Origin: Rahnella victoriana
GTDB taxonomy: Bacteria; Pseudomonadota; Gammaproteobacteria; Enterobacterales; Enterobacteriaceae
NCBI RefSeq assembly: GCF_004330295.1
Contig: NZ_SJOJ01000001.1
Span: forward strand, 186,001 to 250,000
Direction: 5' to 3'
DNA length: 64,000 nucleotides
Positions 55,758-64,000 of the stretch are shown here, piece after piece. The notes beneath the pieces were generated by a model. It was not told the origin of the DNA, made no database searches, and saw nothing but the letters and a program-made list of their open reading frames with translations. How positions within the stretch are numbered: position 1 is the first letter of the stretch; each line of letters opens with the position of its first letter. A program made the translations under genes and the position numbers.

Positions 55758-56178
55758 GATATGCCTCTCTCGAAACAGGACTGTTTCTGGTCTGAGGATT
55801 GACGGGGATGCGGAGAATCAAGACAGGTAACCAGCAGGCAAGTGCCCCAGGACATGTTTGAACACCTCTCCGGGCATCGATTTCTTTATTATGTTGAGAT
55901 TGCTCTCGCATCATCTATCGGCGGGATGTGCTCGAAATTTAGTATTGTGTCGACTTATTTCTCAAGTTTGCTTTTAACCTCAATAAGTTTGAGGTTTATT
56001 GGCGTTTTTGGAAAACACACAAAGGCGATAACACTTTAAAATATTGCCCGATAAACTTATTTCCCAGTCAAGAAGGCGGCCGGAAGCATATTCTCCGCCT
56101 CGCGAGTTTGCTATCATCTGCATTATTATTGCCTGCGATGCAGGGCACTTCATTTAGAACAAGAGGTTAGGTAATCTT
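55758..56178. other. Intergenic region between the chemoreceptor gene and fldA
   Basis: A 421-bp gap between divergent genes with no coding frame. It contains a small hairpin CCTCAA/TTGAGG near 55979-55995 and an AT-rich stretch before fldA. TATCATCTGCATTATTATTG at 56111-56130 resembles a degenerate Fur-type array but is too weak to name. No sigma-28 promoter (TAAAGTTT-N11-GCCGATAA) for the receptor gene was recognised. Confidence 0.4.
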
Positions 56179-56706
56179 ATGGCCGTTGTAGGTATCTTCT
56201 TTGGATCCGATACAGGTAACACCGAAAACATCGCAAAAATGATCCAGAAGCAATTGGGTAAAGATGTTGCAGAGGTGCATGACATTGCGAAGAGCAGCAA
56301 AGAGGATCTGGAAAAATTCGATATTTTGCTGATCGGCATTCCAACCTGGTATTACGGTGAAGCGCAGTGTGACTGGGACGACTTTTTCCCAACGCTGGAA
56401 GAGATAGATTTCGAAGGTAAGTTGGTCGCGCTGTTTGGTTGTGGCGATCAGGAAGACTATGCCGAATATTTCTGCGATGCACTGGGTACCGTGCGCGACA
56501 TCATTGAGCCACGCGGCGCGGTGATTGTCGGTCACTGGCCAACCGAAGGTTACCACTTCGAAGCATCCAAAGGCCTGGCAGACGATAAGCACTTCATTGG
56601 GCTGGCAATTGACGAAGACCGTCAGCCAGAACTGACCAACGAACGTGTTGATGCCTGGGTAAAACAGATCACAGAAGAACTCAGCCTTTCTGAAATTATT
56701 GGCTAA
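56179..56706 (+). CDS. fldA: Flavodoxin 1
   Basis: FMN-binding electron carrier for biotin synthase, methionine synthase reactivation, IspG/H and ribonucleotide reductase activation. FMN phosphate loop GSDTGNTENIAKMIQ at residues ~9-23; isoalloxazine loops with IPTWYYGEAQCDWDDF and GCGDQEDYAEYFCDA. 175 residues versus 176 in E. coli, long-chain type. Start ATG with AAGAGG. Upstream of fur, the conserved fldA-fur pair. Confidence 0.97.
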   Translation: MAVVGIFFGSDTGNTENIAKMIQKQLGKDVAEVHDIAKSSKEDLEKFDILLIGIPTWYYGEAQCDWDDFFPTLEEIDFEGKLVALFGCGDQEDYAEYFCDALGTVRDIIEPRGAVIVGHWPTEGYHFEASKGLADDKHFIGLAIDEDRQPELTNERVDAWVKQITEELSLSEIIG

Positions 56707-57019
56707 AAACCCTGTTGGCCCTGAGGATTTATTCTACAATTGAAGGGCCAAACTATTACTGAAATTAACAATTTAACTGCTACAAAATTGTAACTTTCAG
56801 TCGTATCAAGGTACACTGAGTTCATCTGTTTTTTCTATCGATCAAGTCGTTGCATTCCAAATGTGACCGGCACTTTGTGATCTTTATTAACAGGCTGTCG
56901 TTGACGAGAATTGGCACATTTGCGTTAAACGAAGAGACTATACGAATAATTTTGTGCCGCCGATGCCACAGGCTGCATGCCTCAACTTGATTAGCACATA
57001 GTAACAGGACTGAATCCGC
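56707..57019 (+). promoter_or_regulatory. fldA-fur intergenic region and fur leader
   Basis: A 313-bp gap. It begins with a hairpin TTGGCCCT/AGGGCCAA (56714-56751), possibly the fldA 3' end or a weak terminator. The remainder should hold the fur promoter. A frame equivalent to E. coli uof, whose translation controls fur, was looked for: the frame ending in the overlapping GCATGA has only nine codons after a stop and no ATG, so a canonical uof was not found. Confidence 0.5.
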
Positions 57020-57475
57020 ATGACTGACAACAACACCGCACTGAAGAAAGCCGGCTTAAAAGTCACGCTTCCGCGCCTCAAAATCCTGGAAGTGCTGCAA
57101 GCGCCGGAAGGTCATCACGTTAGTGCGGAAGATCTTTACAAGCAACTGATTGATATGGGTGAAGAAATTGGCCTGGCGACGGTTTACCGCGTTCTGAACC
57201 AGTTTGACGACGCCGGTATTGTCACCCGTCATAACTTCGAAGGCGGCAAGTCCGTATTCGAACTGACCCAGCAACATCACCATGACCACCTGATCTGTCT
57301 GGATTGTGGCCGTGTGATTGAATTCCGTGACGAATATATTGAAGGTCGTCAGCGTGAGATTGCTAAGAAACATGGCATCAAACTGACCAACCACAGTCTG
57401 TATTTGTACGGCCACTGTGAAGCAGGCGACTGCCGTGAAGATGACTCTTTGCATAACGATAAACCTGCGCTGTAA
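57020..57475 (+). CDS. fur: Ferric uptake regulator Fur
   Basis: Fe(II)-dependent repressor of iron uptake and activator through sRNA RyhB. N-terminal winged helix TALKKAGLKVTLPRLKILEVLQ...ATVYRVLNQF, metal sites HHHDHLICLDCG with Cys93 and Cys96, and the C-terminal CEAGDC pair. 151 residues versus 148. Start ATG; an AGGA lies ~13 nt upstream. Confidence 0.97.
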   Translation: MTDNNTALKKAGLKVTLPRLKILEVLQAPEGHHVSAEDLYKQLIDMGEEIGLATVYRVLNQFDDAGIVTRHNFEGGKSVFELTQQHHHDHLICLDCGRVIEFRDEYIEGRQREIAKKHGIKLTNHSLYLYGHCEAGDCREDDSLHNDKPAL

Positions 57476-57498
57476 TCTGCACGGGCTTTGACTAAATT

Positions 57499-57521
57499 AA
57501 CCGCTGAAAAGCGGTTTTTTT
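57499..57521 (+). terminator. fur terminator
   Basis: 7-bp stem AACCGCT/AGCGGTT, loop GAAA, then seven T, 23 nt after the fur stop. Confidence 0.9.
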
Positions 57522-57552
57522 ATGTCTGCAATCTGGCAGAGGGCAGAGGCAA

Positions 57553-57576
57553 AAAACCCCGGCAAGCCGGGGTTTT
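57553..57576. terminator. Bidirectional hairpin between fur and chiQ
   Basis: 11-bp stem AAAACCCCGGC/GCCGGGGTTTT with a two-base loop. The minus strand continues in T6 and serves the chiPQ operon; the plus strand also has T4 and backs up fur. Confidence 0.85.
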
Positions 57577-57605
57577 GATTTCTGCATCCGTGTTCTGGTG
57601 TTGAG

Positions 57606-57947
57606 TTACTTTTCCGGTGCGTTATTCGCTCTGATTTCCTGCCAGATTTTCCCGCAATCGGCGGCAAAGGCCTGACCGTTTCCGGTTTTACGGGCGGTAA
57701 GGCAGCGCTGATAATCCACCACGCGCACTGTCTCCTGTTCTGCAAATTGCTGGTGTGCTTTTTCCTGTTTCAGCTTGTTGAGCATCACCTGACAGGATGC
57801 CAGTTTGTCCGCATCGCCTTCCGCCGTATTGATACAGGTCCGGTAATCTTCCCGCGTTTTGGAGATTTCTGCCTGATCAGCGGTAGGTGCACAACCGGCC
57901 AGAAGCACGGACGACATCACAATCATCAGTAATTTATTCATCGACAT
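57606..57947 (-). CDS. chiQ: ChiQ-like small lipoprotein
   Basis: 113-residue lipoprotein with lipobox LLAGC (MNKLLMIVMSSVLLAGC), then a charged helical domain with four further Cys, including CINTAEGDADKLASCQ and CLTARKTGNGQAFAADC, which could form two disulfides in the periplasm. In E. coli the lipoprotein gene chiQ (ybfN) follows chiP in one operon; position and class agree, but sequence recall is not firm. ATG 57947 has a GAGG site 5 nt upstream. Begins 7 nt after chiP. Confidence 0.72.
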   Translation of the reverse strand: MSMNKLLMIVMSSVLLAGCAPTADQAEISKTREDYRTCINTAEGDADKLASCQVMLNKLKQEKAHQQFAEQETVRVVDYQRCLTARKTGNGQAFAADCGKIWQEIRANNAPEK

Positions 57948-57954
57948 AACGACC

Positions 57955-59376
57955 TCAGAAAATAGTGAATGGAGCGATGACAATGAATTTCACGTCTTTT
58001 TCATCCTGGAATATGTTGCCGTACCCGCCACTCCAGCTCGGAAGATCAGAGTGGTTGTCGTATTGGGTGTAATGCAGTTTGAACAGCGTCCCTTTGGCGC
58101 GCCCTTCCTGAATGGTATACAGCGCATCCAGACTCCAGGCGCTTTCTTTCAGGCGCTGGCTCTGATCGTAGGCCGCATTGGTGCTCGGTTTGGCATCCCA
58201 CGCATAGACGTACGAACCACCGACCGCGAAGCCCGGCAGATCCCATTTCGCCAGATCATAAAGCACGCCGGCATACACGGCTTTCTCACCGTTGGCGTTG
58301 AAGTCAGAACGGTTATCCCACCACACGTCAAGACGACCGTTTGAAGAGGAATAGGTCGGGGTCATACGTTGCAGGAAGTAACCCTGATTCCCTTCGGCCT
58401 TCACCATCGTCCCTTCCAGACGCCAGTTAAACTGACCGGTGGTATAGCCGAAAGTCAGCGCCTGCAGCCATGCCAGTCCGTCATACAGACTGTTCGGATC
58501 ATTCTTGTCACTGATGCGATCTTCTGCACCATAGAACTGATAGCTGGTGGTCAGCGGATTGCCCATCAGATCAATTTTGTAAGAGGCCTTGGCAAAGTAC
58601 TGATCAACATAACTTTCAGCCTGACCAAATGCGCCTTCCAGCACGAAATCATTTTTAAAATCGTATTTCGCCCCGACCGAGTGAAGATAAGAAACGCCGG
58701 TCTTTTTGTCATTCTGGCGGAAATCATCCATTTCCAGATGCCACGGGGATTTGTATTCGTCGGTCCACATGTAGGAGAAGCTCAGCTCACCCGGATCACC
58801 GAAATCATGTTTATATCCGGCTTCCGCACCGCGATAGGTTCCGGGCATAAAGCTCCAGTGTGGCGCGATCAGCGTTTGTCCGGTGGGCTGAATGTAACCC
58901 GCATGTCCCCAGAATCCGCCGTATTTGAATTTACCGGCGGCCTTATACAGGCTGATGCCGCTTTTATCGCCGGAATAATCTTCGTCGTACGCGCGGTTGC
59001 TGTTGGAGAAGGCGATTTCGTTGGGGTGTCCGCTCTCGCTGCTTTCGGCCATTTCAATTGCCGTGAAAGCGGCGATATCAATACCAAACATGTCCCAGGC
59101 ATAGCCGGAAGAAAAGTCGAGGTTCAGGTTAGCGGTAGAATGGGAAAGGTTGGTTGTATAGTCTTTGTAGCTGTCACTCGCCGGATCCATGTCCTTGCGG
59201 TCACGTTGACGCTGCCAGTAATACACGCCGCCGGTCAGCGTTGAATCATCAATAAAACCTGCCGCGTTGGCATCTTCAGCGAACATCATTCCGCCACCCA
59301 GTAAGGTGCCGGCCAGGGAATATATCGCAGGTTTCAGGTAAGCCGATCCTCTGCCCCTGTTACGGTGCTTGTGCAT
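57955..59376 (-). CDS. chiP: Chitoporin ChiP (OprD-like porin for chitooligosaccharides)
   Basis: Outer-membrane porin for uptake of chitobiose and longer chitosugars, feeding the nag pathway. Signal peptide ~1-39 with a long basic start ([15 protein letters not shown]), then [48 protein letters not shown] and terminal [10 protein letters not shown]. 473 residues versus 468 in E. coli. The leader of ~100 nt has a GAGGAATCT site. In E. coli chiP is NagC-repressed and silenced by ChiX sRNA; a NagC-like site lies upstream (59469-59493). Confidence 0.95.
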   Translation of the reverse strand: MHKHRNRGRGSAYLKPAIYSLAGTLLGGGMMFAEDANAAGFIDDSTLTGGVYYWQRQRDRKDMDPASDSYKDYTTNLSHSTANLNLDFSSGYAWDMFGIDIAAFTAIEMAESSESGHPNEIAFSNSNRAYDEDYSGDKSGISLYKAAGKFKYGGFWGHAGYIQPTGQTLIAPHWSFMPGTYRGAEAGYKHDFGDPGELSFSYMWTDEYKSPWHLEMDDFRQNDKKTGVSYLHSVGAKYDFKNDFVLEGAFGQAESYVDQYFAKASYKIDLMGNPLTTSYQFYGAEDRISDKNDPNSLYDGLAWLQALTFGYTTGQFNWRLEGTMVKAEGNQGYFLQRMTPTYSSSNGRLDVWWDNRSDFNANGEKAVYAGVLYDLAKWDLPGFAVGGSYVYAWDAKPSTNAAYDQSQRLKESAWSLDALYTIQEGRAKGTLFKLHYTQYDNHSDLPSWSGGYGNIFQDEKDVKFIVIAPFTIF

Positions 59377-59750
59377 AGAGATTCCTCATGTTGACTAAAA
59401 AAACGAGCAAAACCCAAACGGGTATAAAAAGCGGCCGCCAGAGGCGTAACCGTATAAAACAGGTTTAGAATATTTTTCGCGACGCGAATTATCAATGAGT
59501 AATTCATCATTGATCGCCGAAATATGACAAAGTGCACATAAAGATGAAAAAGTGTTACAGAGGGTCTCAGGAAAGAATTAAAGCAGTGGATTAACTGAAT
59601 AAATAACTAAAACAAGCAATTAAATAAAATAACCCTACAGTTTAAACGTTTCAGCAATACAACAGCTCGCGCCGTATCGTTTAAAAAGCAAGCATAGGAA
59701 ATACATTAATTCGCGACGAGAAACAAAACCCATTACGATTATCACAGGCA
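59377..59750 (-). promoter_or_regulatory. chiP upstream region
   Basis: A ~375-bp gap between chiP and the glnS terminator, without a gene. Holds the ribosome site GAGGAATCT, a hairpin-prone leader (GGGTTTTGCTCGTTTT), the NagC-like site listed separately, and an AT-rich stretch to the right. A ChiX pairing site would be expected around the ribosome site, but pairing was not tested. Confidence 0.45.
59469..59493 (-). promoter_or_regulatory. Candidate NagC operator of chiP
   Basis: AATATTTTTCGCGACGCGAA followed by TTATC: symmetric TTCGCG/CGCGAA flanked by AT-rich arms, the pattern of NagC/Mlc sites (TTTCG...CGAAA). ~95-120 nt upstream of the chiP start. Supports coupling of chitosugar uptake to GlcNAc-6P, but it is a by-eye assignment. 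Confidence 0.45.
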
Positions 59751-59778
59751 AAAAAAAACGCAGCCGGAGCTGCGTTTT
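59751..59778 (-). terminator. glnS terminator
   Basis: Stem AAAACGCAGC/GCTGCGTTTT, loop CGGA, followed on the minus strand by a T8 run. 20 nt after the glnS stop. Confidence 0.93.
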
Positions 59779-59797
59779 ATCATCTGACACTGAAGGC

Positions 59798-61468
59798 TTA
59801 CACGACGGGTTTGCTTTCCCAGGTATCGCGCAGGCCAACGGTACGGTTAAACACCAGATGTTCAGCGCTTGAGTAGCGGCTGTCGGCGCAGAAGTAACCT
59901 TCACGCTCGAACTGCAGGCTGATTTCAGCCTGTGCAGCCACCAGTGATGGCTCCACGAAACCGTGGGAAATCACCAGAGATTCCGGGTTGATGGTGGTCA
60001 GGAAATCTTCTGCCTGACCCGGGTTGGCGACGCTGAACAGACGGTCATACAGGCGGAACTCCGCCGGTTTGCCTTCTGACGCCGAAACCCAGTGGATCAC
60101 GCCTTTCACCTTGCGGCCATCGGCAGGATCTTTGCTCAGTGTATCGATATCGTAAGAACAGAAGATCGTGGTGATATTGCCTTCTGCATCTTTCTCGATA
60201 CGTTCTGCTTTGATCACATACGCATTGCGCAGACGCACTTCTTTGCCGAGCACCAGACGCTTGTATTGCTTGTTCGCTTCTTCGCGGAAATCTGCCTGAT
60301 CGATATAAATCTCACGGGTAAATGGCACTTCGCGGGTGCCCATTTCCGGTTTGCTCGGGTGGTTCGGCATTTTCACCCTCTGCACGTCATCACCGGTAAA
60401 GTTTTCAATGATCACTTTAACCGGGTTGATCACCGCCATGGCGCGCGGTGCATTTTCGTTCAGATCGTCACGGATACAGGATTCCAGCGCCATCATTTCG
60501 ACGTTGTTGTCTTGCTTGGTGACGCCGATACGACGGCAGAATTCACGGATAGACGCGGCGGTGTAACCACGACGACGCAGACCTGAAACAGTCGGCATAC
60601 GCGGGTCGTCCCAGCCTTCCACAATCTTCTCGGTCACCAGCTGGTTCAGCTTACGCTTAGACATGATGGAGTACTCGAGATTCAGACGGGAGAACTCGTA
60701 CTGACGCGGGTGGCATGGAATGGAGATGTTATCCAGAACCCAGTCGTACAGACGGCGGTTGTCCTGGAATTCCAGCGTACACAGCGAATGGGTGATCCCT
60801 TCCAGCGCATCGGAAATGCAGTGGGTGAAATCGTACATCGGATAGATGCACCATTTTTTGCCGGTCTGGTGGTGTTCTGCAAACTTAATGCGGTACAGAA
60901 CCGGATCGCGCATCACGAAGAAAGGCGACGCCATATCGATTTTTGCACGCAGACAGGCAGCGCCTTCGGCAAATTCACCGTTACGCATTTTCTCAAACAG
61001 CGCGATGTTCTCTTCCACTGAACGGTCACGGTACGGGCTGTTTTTGCCCGGAGACGTCAGCGAGCCGCGGTATTCACGGATCTGATCCGGTGACAGTTCG
61101 TCAACGTACGCCAGACCTTTGTTGATCAGTTCCAGCGCATAAGCGTGCAGTTGATCAAAATAGTCTGAAGAGTAGTGAATATCACCGCTCCAGTCGAAAC
61201 CTAACCACTGGACGTCGTGTTTGATCGACTCAACGAATTCGATGTCTTCTTTTGCCGGGTTGGTATCGTCAAAACGCAGGTTGCACTGCCCCTGATAGTC
61301 TTGCGCAATGCCGAAGTTCAGGCAGATAGATTTCGCATGACCGATATGCAGATAGCCATTTGGCTCAGGCGGGAAACGGGTATGAACGGTATTGTGTTTC
61401 CCGGTCGCCAGATCTTCATCAATAATCTGACGGATAAAATTTGTTGGGCGGGCTTCAGCCTCACTCAT
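59798..61468 (-). CDS. glnS: Glutaminyl-tRNA synthetase
   Basis: Class I aminoacyl-tRNA synthetase charging tRNA-Gln. HIGH-type motif [16 protein letters not shown] near residue 35 and KMSKS-type motif [10 protein letters not shown] near residue 270; C-terminal two beta-barrels recognise the anticodon ([32 protein letters not shown] type). 556 residues versus 554. A stand-alone GlnRS is typical of gamma-proteobacteria. Lies between chiP and nagE as in E. coli. Confidence 0.97.
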   Translation of the reverse strand: MSEAEARPTNFIRQIIDEDLATGKHNTVHTRFPPEPNGYLHIGHAKSICLNFGIAQDYQGQCNLRFDDTNPAKEDIEFVESIKHDVQWLGFDWSGDIHYSSDYFDQLHAYALELINKGLAYVDELSPDQIREYRGSLTSPGKNSPYRDRSVEENIALFEKMRNGEFAEGAACLRAKIDMASPFFVMRDPVLYRIKFAEHHQTGKKWCIYPMYDFTHCISDALEGITHSLCTLEFQDNRRLYDWVLDNISIPCHPRQYEFSRLNLEYSIMSKRKLNQLVTEKIVEGWDDPRMPTVSGLRRRGYTAASIREFCRRIGVTKQDNNVEMMALESCIRDDLNENAPRAMAVINPVKVIIENFTGDDVQRVKMPNHPSKPEMGTREVPFTREIYIDQADFREEANKQYKRLVLGKEVRLRNAYVIKAERIEKDAEGNITTIFCSYDIDTLSKDPADGRKVKGVIHWVSASEGKPAEFRLYDRLFSVANPGQAEDFLTTINPESLVISHGFVEPSLVAAQAEISLQFEREGYFCADSRYSSAEHLVFNRTVGLRDTWESKPVV

Positions 61469-61594
61469 TGTGCAATTCCTCTACGCAACATTGACTCTAC
61501 GGATAACCGCTTATGTTCCAACAAGCCACGTCGGGAAACAACCGTTAGTTGCATAAAATCGTGGTTATCTCTGTGCCGTCTGTTCTGAAACAAT

Positions 61595-61624
61595 AAAAAA
61601 CGGGAAGAGATCGCTCTCTTCCCG
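61595..61624 (-). terminator. nagE terminator
   Basis: Stem CGGGAAGAG/CTCTTCCCG, loop ATCGCT, and T6 on the minus strand. 35 nt after the nagE stop. Confidence 0.9.
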
Positions 61625-61659
61625 TCAGGGGACTTTTCACTGTCAGCCGTTCAGAGACG

Positions 61660-63699
61660 TTATTTGCCCTGAATGTCGAACAGTTTGCTCTGACCGGCGA
61701 CCACAGAACCGCTGGCCAGCGCAGTCACACCGGTGTAATCATCAATATTGCTGACCACAACAGGGCTGATCATTGAGCGCGCGTGAGCGTTCAGGTAATC
61801 CAGATCCAGCTCGAGAACAGGTTGTCCGGCAGTGACCGTGGCCCCTTCTTCGACCAGGCGGGTAAAGCCCTGACCGTTCAGCGCAACAGTATCAATCCCC
61901 ATATGCACCACGATTTCAGCACCGGAAGTGGTTTCCAGGCAGAACGCGTGATTGGTATTGAAGATTTTCACCACGGTACCGGCAGCAGGCGCTACCACGA
62001 TTTTATCCGTCGGACGAATGGCCACGCCATCACCCACCGCTTTGCTGGCAAAGGCTTCATCAGGGACCTGATCCAGCGCCACGATGTCACCGGTGACCGG
62101 CGATACCAGCGTTTCTACCACGGTTTTCACGCTGTTGGGTACAGCCTGAGGCTTGATTTCAGACACTGGCGCAGCCGGCGTCGCCGTAGCCGCAGCAATC
62201 GGGCCTGCATTCAGTGCCGTGCGCATCGCACCGGCAATGATTTCAGCACGGGTACCGACAATCACCTGCACGCTTTGCTTGTTCAGGCGGATAACCCCTG
62301 AAGCACCCAGACGTTTTGCCAACCCGTCATTCACCAGCGCGGAGTCTTTCACGTTCAGGCGCAGGCGGGTGATACAGGCATCAATACCGGTGAGGTTTTC
62401 TGAACCGCCGATGGCACTGATATAACGACGTGCCAGAGCAACCGTTTCGTCGCCTTTATTGCCCGCAGATTCCACATCAACGTCATAACCGTCAGTTTCG
62501 TCACCGGCAACCGCCAGCTCACGACCCGGCGTCAGCAGGTTGAATTTCTGAATGGTGAAACGGAACACCACATAGTAAATCACGAAGAACACCAGACCCT
62601 GAGGGATCAGCATGTACCAGTGAGTCGCCAGCGGGTTACGGGAAGACAGCACCATATCCACCAAACCTGCGCTGAAGCCGAAACCGGCAATCCAGTGCAT
62701 GCTTGCGGCGATGAAGACCGAAATACCGGTCAGCACGGCGTGGATAACATACAGAACCGGCGCAACGAACATGAAGGAGAATTCCAGCGGTTCGGTGATA
62801 CCCGTGAAGAAGGAAGCGAAAGCGGCAGCCATCATGATACCGGCAACTTTTGCCTTGTTTTCAGGACGTGCGCAGTGGTAAATCGCCAGCGCCGCACCCG
62901 GAAGACCGAACATCATGATCGGGAAGAAGCCCGCCTGATAACGACCGGTGATACCCACAACCGCTTTACCTGCCTGGATAGATTCCTGGCCGCCAAGGAA
63001 GTTAGGGATGTCGTTAATGCCTGCCACGTCAAACCAGAACACGGAGTTCAGGGCGTGATGCAGACCGACCGGGATCAGTAAACGGTTGAAGAAAGCATAG
63101 ATACCGGCACCGGCAGAACCGAGTTGCTGGATGTGCTCACCGAAGGTCACCAGACCGTTGAAGATCAGAGGCCAGACATACATCAGAATGAAGGCAACGA
63201 TGATCATCAGGAAAGAGGTGAGGATCGGCACCAGACGACGACCGCTGAAGAAAGACAACGCTTTCGGCAACTCAACGTGGCTGAAGCGGTTGTACAACTC
63301 AGCGGAAATGATACCGACTAAGATACCGACGAACTGGTTATTGATTTTACCAAATGCCGCCGGCACCTGGTCTAACGGGATCTTCTGAATCATTGACACG
63401 GCTGCTGGCGAACACAGCGTGGTCAGCACCAGGAAACCGACAAAACCGGTCAGTGCAGCCGCACCGTCTTTGTCTTTGGACATGCCATACGCCACACCGA
63501 TCGCAAACAGTACGGACATGTTTTCGATGATAGCGGAACCCGATTTAATGAAAAATGCCGCCAGTGCATTGTCTCCACCCCAGCCCACAGGGTCGATCCA
63601 ATAACCGACACCCATAAGAATGGCGGCGGCTGGCAACGTAGCGACTGGCACCATCAATGCCCGGCCAATCTTTTGTAAATAACTCAGTATATTCAACAT
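61660..63699 (-). CDS. nagE: PTS N-acetylglucosamine transporter, fused EIICBA
   Basis: Takes up and phosphorylates GlcNAc. IIC membrane domain ~1-380 with GFFPIMMFGLPGAALA and NRLLIPVGLHHALN; IIB with Cys442 in IDACITRLRL; IIA with active His599 in VVHMGIDTVALNGQGF. 679 residues versus 648 in E. coli; the extra length is near the N-terminus (an added helix segment YWIDPVGWGGDNAL) and in the IIC-IIB linker. Start MLNILSYLQKIGRAL. Divergent from the presumed nagB just outside the window. Confidence 0.96.
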   Translation of the reverse strand: MLNILSYLQKIGRALMVPVATLPAAAILMGVGYWIDPVGWGGDNALAAFFIKSGSAIIENMSVLFAIGVAYGMSKDKDGAAALTGFVGFLVLTTLCSPAAVSMIQKIPLDQVPAAFGKINNQFVGILVGIISAELYNRFSHVELPKALSFFSGRRLVPILTSFLMIIVAFILMYVWPLIFNGLVTFGEHIQQLGSAGAGIYAFFNRLLIPVGLHHALNSVFWFDVAGINDIPNFLGGQESIQAGKAVVGITGRYQAGFFPIMMFGLPGAALAIYHCARPENKAKVAGIMMAAAFASFFTGITEPLEFSFMFVAPVLYVIHAVLTGISVFIAASMHWIAGFGFSAGLVDMVLSSRNPLATHWYMLIPQGLVFFVIYYVVFRFTIQKFNLLTPGRELAVAGDETDGYDVDVESAGNKGDETVALARRYISAIGGSENLTGIDACITRLRLNVKDSALVNDGLAKRLGASGVIRLNKQSVQVIVGTRAEIIAGAMRTALNAGPIAAATATPAAPVSEIKPQAVPNSVKTVVETLVSPVTGDIVALDQVPDEAFASKAVGDGVAIRPTDKIVVAPAAGTVVKIFNTNHAFCLETTSGAEIVVHMGIDTVALNGQGFTRLVEEGATVTAGQPVLELDLDYLNAHARSMISPVVVSNIDDYTGVTALASGSVVAGQSKLFDIQGK

Positions 63700-63809
63700 T
63701 CCCCCTACTCGCCCGTAAGCGAATCACCTAAGTAGTTTAATTAGTATGTTTACTACCTTTTACATTTACCGTTCCGATTTAACCAACTGCGATTGCGAGT
63801 GTAAAAAGA

Positions 63810-63830
63810 TTATTTCGTATCGCAAATTAA
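63810..63830 (-). promoter_or_regulatory. NagC box 1 (nagE-proximal)
   Basis: TTATTTCGTATCGCAAATTA matches the NagC pattern, with AT-rich outer arms and inner TTTCG/CGCAAA. Positioned to overlap the nagE promoter, ~110-130 nt upstream of the nagE start. Confidence 0.75.
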
Positions 63831-63842
63831 AACCTCTCTTTT

Positions 63843-63858
63843 TGTGAGAATCGTCACC
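63843..63858 (-). promoter_or_regulatory. CRP site between the NagC boxes
   Basis: TGTGA-GAATCG-TCACC is a near-perfect match to the CRP consensus TGTGA-N6-TCACA. In E. coli the nagE/nagB region has the same NagC-CRP-NagC arrangement. Confidence 0.8.
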
Positions 63859-63903
63859 AAAAAGAGGTCATAACATGCCATTACACTGGTCAAGACACCA
63901 AAC

Positions 63904-63924
63904 TTATTTTATCATTAAAAAAAT
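63904..63924 (-). promoter_or_regulatory. NagC box 2 (nagB-proximal)
   Basis: TTATTTTATCATTAAAAAAA resembles the E. coli nagE/nagB NagC operator with its T-rich and A-rich arms around ATCATT. Centred ~94 bp from box 1, about nine helical turns, which allows DNA looping. Confidence 0.7.
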
Positions 63925-64000
63925 CCAGACGGCATTGTGCCAGTCATAAACCGCTGCGGTGGTTTACGCTTAACAAGACCGCCTTTGAACCGACGAACTT

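Larger units (their letters stand above)
63700..64000 (-). promoter_or_regulatory. nagE-nagB control region (window end)
   Basis: 301 bp without a gene at the right edge. It carries two NagC-type boxes centred 94 bp apart and a CRP site between them, listed separately. This is the arrangement of the E. coli nagE-nagBACD divergent promoters. nagB itself is not in the window. Confidence 0.8.

Noticed and set aside
55758-56178. Sigma-28 promoter for the chemoreceptor gene
   Set aside because: TAAAGTGT near 56030 on the minus strand lacks a downstream GCCGATAA at proper spacing.
1-64000. CRISPR array, prophage, insertion sequence or toxin-antitoxin pair
   Set aside because: No regularly spaced short direct repeats, transposase, integrase or phage genes were found; the only tandem repeat is the tRNA-Lys array.

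Overview
The window is a chromosomal segment of a gamma-proteobacterium of the order Enterobacterales. The gene order ybgS-zitB-pnuC-nadA-tRNA-Lys-cpoB-pal-tolBARQ-ybgC-ybgE-cydXBA-sucDCBA-sdhBADC-gltA, followed by nei-pxp-ybgI-phr-ybgA-ybfA-kdp-pgm-seqA-ybfF-ybfE-fldA-fur-chiQP-glnS-nagE, is the E. coli 16-17 min region in conserved order. Protein divergence from E. coli, insertions such as pcp, a CpdP-type phosphodiesterase, an autotransporter and a PadR regulator, and ERIC-type repeats suggest a Yersiniaceae-like genus (Rahnella, Ewingella or Serratia relatives). This placement is inference; no marker such as 16S rRNA is present.

Layout. 1-3.3 kb: end of ybgS, the zinc exporter zitB, then NAD precursor uptake and synthesis (pnuC, nadA). 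3.4-4.2 kb: a tandem 268-bp array carrying three identical tRNA-Lys(TTT) genes; each spacer holds an RtT-like element that ends in a copy of the last 19 nt of the tRNA. 4.4-10.1 kb: the Tol-Pal envelope system. 10.2-13.3 kb: cytochrome bd-I oxidase (cydABX, ybgE). 14.0-23.9 kb: a TCA-cycle block (sucABCD, sdhCDAB) transcribed leftward, divergent from gltA (24.8-26.1 kb). The sdhC leader contains an ERIC element and the 3' end after sucD looks like an SdhX-type sRNA.

26.4-40.7 kb is the most accessory part: a 1061-residue autotransporter; nei; pcp with pxpA, pxpC and pxpB, which together would release 5-oxoproline from peptides and convert it to glutamate; an MFS transporter with an acidic tail; ybgI (NIF3); a glycine-zipper lipoprotein with a small coiled-coil periplasmic protein; a periplasmic cyclic-nucleotide phosphodiesterase; photolyase; and a DUF523-DUF1722 YbgA. 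41-49.3 kb is the complete kdpFABCDE potassium system with a recognisable KdpE operator. It converges on a His-rich PadR/YqjI-like regulator that has a perfect palindromic operator.

50.2-64 kb: pgm-seqA, ybfF, ybfE, a chemoreceptor ending in NWETF, fldA-fur, the chitoporin pair chiP-chiQ, glnS and nagE. The window ends in the presumed nagE-nagB control region, where two NagC boxes flank a CRP site. No prophage, insertion sequence, CRISPR array or obvious defence system was found. The most unusual structure is the tRNA-Lys/RtT-like tandem array.
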